From positions 11,247,501 through 11,311,500 of the forward strand of contig NC_090778.1 of assembly GCF_040054535.1 (NCBI RefSeq): a stretch of 64,000 nt of DNA, written 5' to 3'. The notes below the pieces were generated by a model. The model was not told where the DNA came from, ran no database searches, and saw only the letters and a program-made list of their open reading frames with translations. Shown here piece after piece: positions 57,301 through 64,000 of this stretch (positions are counted from its first letter, which is position 1; every line of letters begins with the position of its first letter). A program made the translations under genes and the position numbers. The stretch comes from Antennarius striatus. Lineage: Eukaryota > Chordata > Actinopteri > Lophiiformes > Antennariidae.

Positions 57301-60300
57301 GTTTGTTAGCGGAATTACAGAAGAACAAACAACTCTTGACAGATTATGAAACTTGGTCTCAGAGTTTAGCAAGAGAAGGGAGCAATTTATTTGATTTTGG
57401 AATGGATCCATGAGAAAATTAATCAGTCCTTGCAACATTTTTATCAAACACAAATTTCTTGACTGATAAATGGCACGTGGATGGTTTGATGTTATTAAAA
57501 GGGGCCGTTGGGCCTGGACAGAGTCCTCTCTAGATGTATTTTTGATTATCCAAGGAGTCAGTCAGAGAGCGGATATTTCATTGTCACTTATCTGATTCTG
57601 AGGCGATGCTGCTGAAGACCCTCTGCAGGTTAAGATGATGCATCAAACAATGTACACTTAGAGGTGTGTACACCATGTTCACAGTGGTGTTCAGCATGTT
57701 TGTTAGGTATCCTTACCTTGATGAAATAAGAGAAGCATGAAATTAAAATATGTTAATAATTCTGACGGAATCTAAGTTTGGTTGTTTTGGAACTGGTTTT
57801 TGAAACCTGGCCCTTGTTGGCATGCCTTCCTATACCCGCCAGATTAAAGGCATGCTGCTGTTTGCCTGTCTGCGAGTATATAAACACTTGGCGTGTTATT
57901 GTGTATTTATCCTCAGGTTGAGTTCCTTTTGGGGTAGGACCTCCTCAGGATTGACTGACGCTACACCACTGTGACAAAGTCTTGAACATGACACACACAC
58001 ACCTCTCATTCAGCCTCCTGATCTCCACATCAGCTTTTTTAGACAAGAACTCACGTCTCCAATTTGGGGCGTGGTGATATGGCCTAAAATTTGTGTTTTT
58101 TACGTCGACAGTATGAAATCATGCACTTTACAGAATGAACTAAACAAAACGTGATTCTTAATCATTTCACGCTTTTGACATATCATAAGAAAGAAACGTT
58201 AGGTAGAAAAAGATAGATGTTGTTATGGGCTTAAAACTGGAATGAAAATGATTTAAGGGCCAACATCTGTCTGGGCTTGCACTAGGAGCTAGTATGACTA
58301 AGCCACTTTGGCTCAGTGTAAAAGAATTGAGCAAGCCACAAAAAGCCAAATTTTTTTTGAAAATGGGGTTGTTTTCCTGCATTCTGAGGGCAAAATCTTC
58401 TGTTCAGTTTAACTACAAAAATACACTAAAGTCAGCAGTTCAAGCTGGACTATCTTTATTTCTGTCCTACTTTATGCAGGTGTGAATGTGAGATTCAACA
58501 ATTGAAAACTTCCATTCCCTATGTGAAGATACAGTCATACAAAATGTTACTCAATGTTTACTTGTAAGTTTTACTTAGACTAGAAGACATTTTAACTTTG
58601 ACCACCACCAACACCATTGGTATGCCATAGTTTATTTTATTTTATTTTATTTAATTCAATAACATGATTTTTCATTTCAATTTAAAAAGGCATGAAAAAT
58701 ATCAAGCGAGGTGAATACATATTTACATGCATCGCTGGTTATTCCTGTTGGTCATAGGGAACAAAAGTCTAAGACTACAAACAAGTATTGATAATATCTT
58801 TCATTTACCTTCTGATCGGTCTGTCACCACTCCTCCCCCCTCTCAGCATTCACAATTTGTTTATTAATGAGGACTTTAACACAAACTCTACTATAAAACA
58901 CTGGATTCTTTTGATCGATCGTCCTCGCCTTGTCTTACACCAATTCGCGGGTTCAGTTTGTAAAAAAATGATATTTTTGTTTTTCATTGGACGAAAGAAG
59001 GTCATGACCCGAGTGGATATTTAATGATCGGGAACGTTCGGGTCACTTTGGCTATTTCCGTCGGCATGCGGAAATAGCTGCGCTATATTCGCTAGCGCCG
59101 CTCGCTAGCGGAAGTACCTGGGCTCGCTAGCGGATATAGCCTAACGGAAATAGCGAGCGAAAAAGTTGAAAGTTTTAGCCTTTTTTCCGTAAAAATAAGG
59201 ATGCCACTGTTGCTACACAGTCTAAAAACCTTGTAGCCAATCTGGAATTTACTTCGCCTATGGCGAAGTGGCGAATGGCTAGCGCAAGCCTAGTGTGTTC
59301 TTGAAGGAGTAGCCTCACCCATAATCTAGGTAAATTACTAAATGTGATCCATTCTCATATGTAGACAAGGAGCAGGAGTTGATGTCCCTACAGCTCATGT
59401 CGGGTAAAAAGGTTTGATTCTTCTAATTTTATAGTTATGATTTTTAAGTCAATATCAATCCATTCTCCATCTTCAGTTATGACGTAAAGAATAATGATAG
59501 CTAACAGTGGCTTTTGCAAACTAAACACCATTATAACATATTTTGTTTTGAAAATACAAATTGCACCTGACAATTAACAACATATGACTAAGACAAACAA
59601 ACAAATACAAACACTTCTTACAAGGACCAAAAATATCTCCTACAAAAAATGTCACGTGACTTTTGGTACAGTCTCCATCCCTGCCATGCTCAGGGTTTTC
59701 TCATGACATGACATGCTGTGTGACTGTTATTTGATTTTATTTAGTTTCAGTTTCTTTAGCCAAGAAACTTACCATTAGATTCTGATATTCGTCCCCCTTC
59801 CCACATGCTGACATTGATCTAAATGTCATCCTCATGTTGTTGGAGGATTTCTTTATGGGTAACGAAGACTGAAATTATGACAAGCAGTTGGCCACCCGGT
59901 GACAGAAGCTTGACAGGATGGAGGGCAGGTGTGGATGTATTAGCATTCTCATGACACCGCCCTCTGTGACTGCAATAATCCAGCATATGAGAAGGGAGCA
60001 AATGTTATGAATTTACAGTTTAGTGGGACTTTGGATCTGGATCCAAAAGCAGGTGATAGGTTTAGAGTTAATAAAGAAATGTCCTTGGTGATATGGAAGG
60101 GTGGTGGGGCGGATAAATGTCTGGGGGCTTTGGAGAGGGATGTTTCCAACTGTATCTTAAGTTCCTTGTTGTCTGGAAGCAGGTCGATGTTCAGCATTCC
60201 CTTTTGTTTTGTCTCCACATAGATATTTCTATTGTGTACACATCTCTGAGGTCAATGTCAACCCTCACCTTTGACCCTGACCTTGTTATTTGTCTGTGAC

Positions 60301-61118
60301 TACCTCAGTTAGGGGAGCAGAGCTTGTCGAGGCTGTGAAGCCAGTCTTGTAATGAGTGAAGGAATGTCTATTGTGGCTTCTCAAGGGGACGTACTTGTAT
60401 TCTTCTTCTGCAGATCCTCTTTGTTGAAATGGGACCTTTTTTCATGTCCCAACAGGTTCATCTATTTTGAATTTCGTTTTACATTGGACAGAAATTGTGA
60501 AAATGTGCTTTGGGAATGCTTTGTGAAAGAGTTTAGATGAAGGGACTGTAAGAGGTGTTTAGGTCTGTATCTGATGTGAATGTGTTTGTGCATCCTGACA
60601 ACCGACCCCCTGATGTTTGGTTTGTGTTTAAGAGTTCATTTTAGCAGACACTACATGTGTGCATGTTATTTAGAATATGCTGACTGCGTGTGCAGATCCA
60701 CATGGGAGCTTATCAAGCACAGAAATCTTGGCAGCCTGCTCTTAATGTAGCAAGAACATCAAGTCTATTCTGCATCGGGCCTTGAAAAGTGCAGACTCTG
60801 CAGAAAATGTTCTCAGCAAAAGCTCAGCTTGAGTCATTAAACTAGCCGAGGTCCTGAACCTGTCTCTTAGCAATTCATCAGGATCCTGCAGCTAATGTCT
60901 ATTCATTAAACGCTGCATCAAACACAGACATATTTGATGAACTCGACTTAAAATATCAACTGGTTGGACTGGTATTAAAACAAAGCTTCATTAATGTTTT
61001 TTTTTTTCCCCTGTCATTTACAGAGGAGCGTTTTCAGTGGTGCGCAGATGTGTGAAGCTGTGCACAGGACAAGAGCATGCCGCCAAAATAATCAACACCA
61101 AAAAGTTGTCTGCCAGAG
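54172..61118 (+). CDS. camk2b: camk2b, CaMKII beta subunit, exons 1-2 (5' end only)
   Basis: Exon 1 (54,172-54,233) encodes [20 protein letters not shown] and leaves phase 2. Exon 2 (61,024-61,118, 95 bases) continues [20 protein letters not shown], then [12 protein letters not shown]. This is the N-terminal kinase lobe of calcium/calmodulin-dependent protein kinase II: glycine-rich loop GKGAFSVV and the ATP-binding lysine of AAKII at residue 42. The CVKLCTG stretch fits the beta isoform rather than alpha (VLAG), gamma (KTST) or delta (IPTG), as I recall those sequences. E-H-A replaces the usual E-Y-A. Exon 3 (starting DHQKLER) was not found before 64,000, so the gene continues off the right edge. 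Confidence 0.95.
54302..54362. repeat. (GT)n microsatellite in camk2b intron 1
   Basis: A short interrupted GT tract about 70 bases after exon 1. Confidence 0.95.
55075..55202 (+). mobile_element. SINE-like repeat, 3' fragment
   Basis: GTGCACTGGCGTCG, then GAGATAGGCCCCAG and CCCTGTGACCC, then a GGATAAAGTGGCAGAAAATG end with an AATG tetranucleotide tail. Same family as 24,300-24,616. Confidence 0.65.
55910..56550. repeat. 33-bp minisatellite in camk2b intron 1
   Basis: A unit of TAGTAATACGTAGTACTAAA plus GATGGTTGTGCTG. About nine regular copies occur at 55,910-56,220, then a decayed, irregular stretch of GTAGTAATACGTAGTACT units to about 56,550. The core contains the palindrome TACGTA. The minus strand is open through the regular part because 33 is a multiple of three. 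I do not regard that frame as a gene. Confidence 0.95.
56551..59030. other. camk2b intron 1, no feature recognised
   Basis: AT-rich intronic DNA without recognised repeats or exons, apart from scattered low-complexity runs. Confidence 0.5.
59041..59280. repeat. Cluster of nested inverted repeats in camk2b intron 1
   Basis: A perfect hairpin GCTATTTCCG / CGGAAATAGC lies at 59,051-59,078. GCTATATTCGCTAGCG (59,082) pairs 15 of 16 with CGCTAGCGGATATAGC (59,125). CGCTAGCG occurs again at 59,103. A further CGGAAATAGC lies at 59,145. A small hairpin CTTCGCC-TAT-GGCGAAG lies at 59,252-59,268. It is CpG-rich in an AT-rich intron. It is probably a fold-back DNA element. Its class is unknown. Confidence 0.85.
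59281..61023. other. camk2b intron 1 distal part, no gene
   Basis: At 60,630-60,960, next to exon 2, the sequence is non-repetitive and moderately GC-balanced. It could include conserved regulatory DNA. No motif is strong enough to name. Confidence 0.35.
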
Positions 61119-61181
61119 GTAAGCAGCCCACACCAGGTTGACCTGTTAAACAGTCTTTCACTAACAGAACCCATTTAAAGA

Positions 61182-61668
61182 ACCTCTAAGGTGCACAGAC
61201 TCATGGCCTGGAGGCCAAATGTGGCTCGCCACATCATTTTATGTGGCCCACAAGAGCATAAAAGGTCAGAGTGTCCACAAAGGCAGTAATTAAGCCCATT
61301 TTAACTTTGACAAAAGCATTATGAACAAAGTTAATGTCCTAACTTATGATTGTTGTCATTTTTTTAAATTCAGTTAGATACTTTGCGACTTGATTGATGG
61401 AGTTATGTTGGTTTCATAACCTGACAGATTAAAAGGGTTTATGTTATAACAGAGCAACAAGCAAACACATTTTTTCTATGCAACTGTAATGTTTTTAACT
61501 TACATAAGTAATTAATTCAGAGTTATTTATCATTAAGGAGTAGTTACATTTATTTTACATTTATTTTATATTACATTTAGTTGCATTTATAAGTTACATC
61601 CGGCCCTTTGGGGACAGCCATTATACTGATAAGGCACTCAGTGAAGAGGACTTTGACATCCCTGCTCT
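61182..61668. mobile_element. hAT-like non-autonomous repeat in camk2b intron 2
   Basis: The left part reads CAGACTCATGGCCTGGAGGC then CAAATGTGGCTCGCCACATC. The right end reads ACTTTGACATCCCTG, whose complement CAGGGATGTCAAAGT is a typical hAT terminus. Flanks CTCTAAGG and CTCTGAGG could be an 8-bp target duplication with one change. The interior is non-coding. Confidence 0.55.
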
Positions 61669-62764
61669 GAGGTTTTCAGGAGACACACGGCCAACTCAGG
61701 GTTAAGATTTCAGTGCCCCTTGGAACCTGTGGAACCAGTGATGATGGCATAAGGCATCAAAAAAGAACTGTACTGTGATTCACAAAGGATTCACATTTTT
61801 ATTTTTATTTTGTGGGGGCACAGAGCCGCCTCCCCAGATAGAGTTAGAAATGATCTATGCTGCAACCCAGTTGAAACACCCAGAGGAGAATGAGGAGAGC
61901 CAGAGCTCTTGTGAGGAGAGCTCACACAACCATGAGTCCTAGACCAGACACAGTGTGCAGGATGGAGTCACATTGCAGTAATTCCTTGGAATACTGTAAT
62001 AGCTTTCCACAAACATCTGACAGAAACTAAAAAATGTTTTTGATGGAACATCTAACCAAACATTACTCTACAGCTAGTAAATAGTTTCATCAAGCAAGCA
62101 TTCCCTGAAAAACGACCTCTTACAGTTGTCAGATTTGGTGGTGTGGAACTTTGTCAACAAACATAGCATTTCAAAAGTTTTCAAAGTGGCCCTGAGCAAT
62201 TGGTATGGGTTTTATACCGAACAAACAGTATAAGCTTCAACTTTCCTTTAAAAGGCATTGATTCAATTCTGAGGTTGAATAGAGTCAGACTGCCGCCGCT
62301 GCACTTTCCCATTTGCTGGGTCATTGTTGCTGTTAAATAAGTTCTTAATGGACATGAAGAACCAAAGGCTCCTAATAATTACTGCTTGTCAAATACATCA
62401 CAGGAAATTAAGCTCCTTTCAGTCTCACCTTAAGTAACTCTTGAGAAAATGTCAGCTAAATAATGTAAGGATTTATCGTAATAATGTTTTACTTTATAAT
62501 CATACAATTGTATTTTAGTGAATAAAAATCTTTTCAGCACCTTAATTAAAAGCTGCTCAGCCAGTAATGGTTTAAGCCAAACCTAAATGCCATGTCGGTC
62601 ACGATGAGCCCAGCAGCAGCTCAGGCCTCGCCGCTCGTCATCAAACCACTTGTTAAGTGTAAATCTCCCACTGGCCCCCCAGTTTCGTAACTGGAGCCCC
62701 CCCCCCCCCCTCCGCTAAGGCCCTGCCAGGTGGTGCCACACTGACACTTGACTTTTACCCTGCC

Positions 62765-62884
<120 letters not shown>

Positions 62885-62932
62885 TCATTCTTTCTTTTTA
62901 AATAGTAAGTATCAATGTGAGGACCATTTGAT

Positions 62933-62933
<1 letters not shown>

Positions 62934-62985
<52 letters not shown>
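62934..62985. repeat. (GT)n microsatellite in camk2b intron 2
   Basis: About 26 GT units, in the opposite orientation to the CA tract 54 bases upstream, so the two can pair. Confidence 0.97.
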
Positions 62986-62987
<2 letters not shown>

Positions 62988-64000
62988 CTTCCTCACTCTG
63001 CTGATACCCACTCTAGCTGTGTGCAGCGTTGGAACACAAATCAGATGTTTAATTGTGTTCCAGTGTTCTGTTTCCAGGTACAGCGGATATAAGATGAAAA
63101 TCATTCTGTCTTTTTCCTCTGGTGATATTTTATTCAGTGAAGAAACAGGTTGAAGATCATTTGTAGAGAGATTTGATGCAAAGTAGAGAAATAAAGTAGA
63201 GAAATAAATGGCATAAAAAACAAGATGACATCCATTTTTAATCTGTACTATTACAGGAGAACTATTATTTTTCAAATAATACTTGGCAGCGGTTAAGAGT
63301 TTCTAATCGTGTGTTGACCGAAGGTCAGTGTAAGAGCACCTTTAATGAGATGTAACCTGTCTTGGATGCTGTTGATGCTATTAACAGTTAGACTAATGTC
63401 TAATCCCAGCGATCGTCTTGATGGTATCAGACACACAGAATAAATCAGACACTTTTTTTTTTAAACAGGGAGTGCAGCTGCTTGGAGCTTTCCACCATAT
63501 TTCCGAGGCACAGCCTAATCTCCTGACTTATTTGATAGAAGGACTGATGTGACCTGACTGAATGGAGTGCAAGGCTTGTGCTTCACTCCTTACTAATGGA
63601 TAAGCCATGTTCAAACAGCGGAGCAATGTTAGACGCCCCAGAGCTGCTGCATACTACTTCTCCTCCAGGCCCTATTTATAGCTCCATGACCTATCTGACA
63701 TGGGCTGCCGCCACCACATTTTTGTGGCGGTCCTGATGTATGGCTGCTTTGCTTTAGAAGTAGCATCAGGTATCATTCAGGTCTGTTTGTTTTGGTAATA
63801 TTTTGCAGGCAGCAGGTGAGGTCAGTGAGCTCAGAGCTCTGGTTGAAGCGACTTCAACCGGAGCGTAGTTTTAGGACAGATGGTGATGGTAGCAAAGGAA
63901 AGGGAGGGGTCATGTGAGAGAAGGCACCCCCGGCACTTGGCAGCTGAGGGCCATGTGCCTCAACGCCTACATGCCTTTAGCATGGGACTCTCATCTGACA

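Overview
This window looks like teleost fish nuclear DNA, possibly a percomorph. The evidence is split vertebrate genes with GT-AG introns, very dense long (CA)n/(GT)n microsatellites, and teleost-style mobile elements: an RTE-like LINE, a Tc1/mariner relic, hAT-type non-autonomous elements, tRNA-derived SINE-like repeats and a Helitron-like repeat. All genes were assembled by eye from splice sites and reading phase. No tools or databases were used, and similarity to known families is judged from memory.

Layout. Positions 1-28,900 hold no gene I can support: microsatellites, transposon fragments (RTE LINE with a nested hAT at 9,400-11,075; Tc1 relic at about 11,940-12,970; a Helitron-like repeat at 15,979-16,383) and possible conserved non-coding DNA. 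Positions 28,900-39,140 (+ strand) carry gene A, a predicted 1,347-residue protein in 11 coding exons. It has a Gln/Ser/Pro-rich N-terminus, a short coiled coil, acidic linkers, two zinc-finger-like motifs, a tyrosine-recombinase-like core in one 1.9 kb exon, and a C-terminal Myb-like module present three times. Positions 40,010-51,900 (+) carry gene B, a complete but divergent Sec24 paralog of 1,007 residues in 20 coding exons, closest to the Sec24C/D class. From 54,172 (+) begins camk2b, the CaMKII beta kinase: exon 1 at 54,172-54,233 and exon 2 at 61,024-61,118. The rest lies beyond the right edge.

Two points stand out. First, the first two coding exons of gene A and gene B appear homologous: same start, same intron phases, shared scattered motifs. 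Gene A therefore looks like a chimera of a Sec24-like 5' end and a transposon-derived DNA-binding protein, or the exchange went the other way. Second, a Sec24 gene beside camk2b fits the pattern of human SEC24/CAMK2 paralog pairs on chromosomes 4, 5 and 10, so it may be the fourth whole-genome-duplication copy, which mammals lack.

The three genes lie head to tail on one strand, each with its own promoter-like 5' region. They are not an operon. Known family roles are COPII cargo selection at the ER (Sec24) and calcium-dependent signalling (CaMKII); the role of gene A is unknown.
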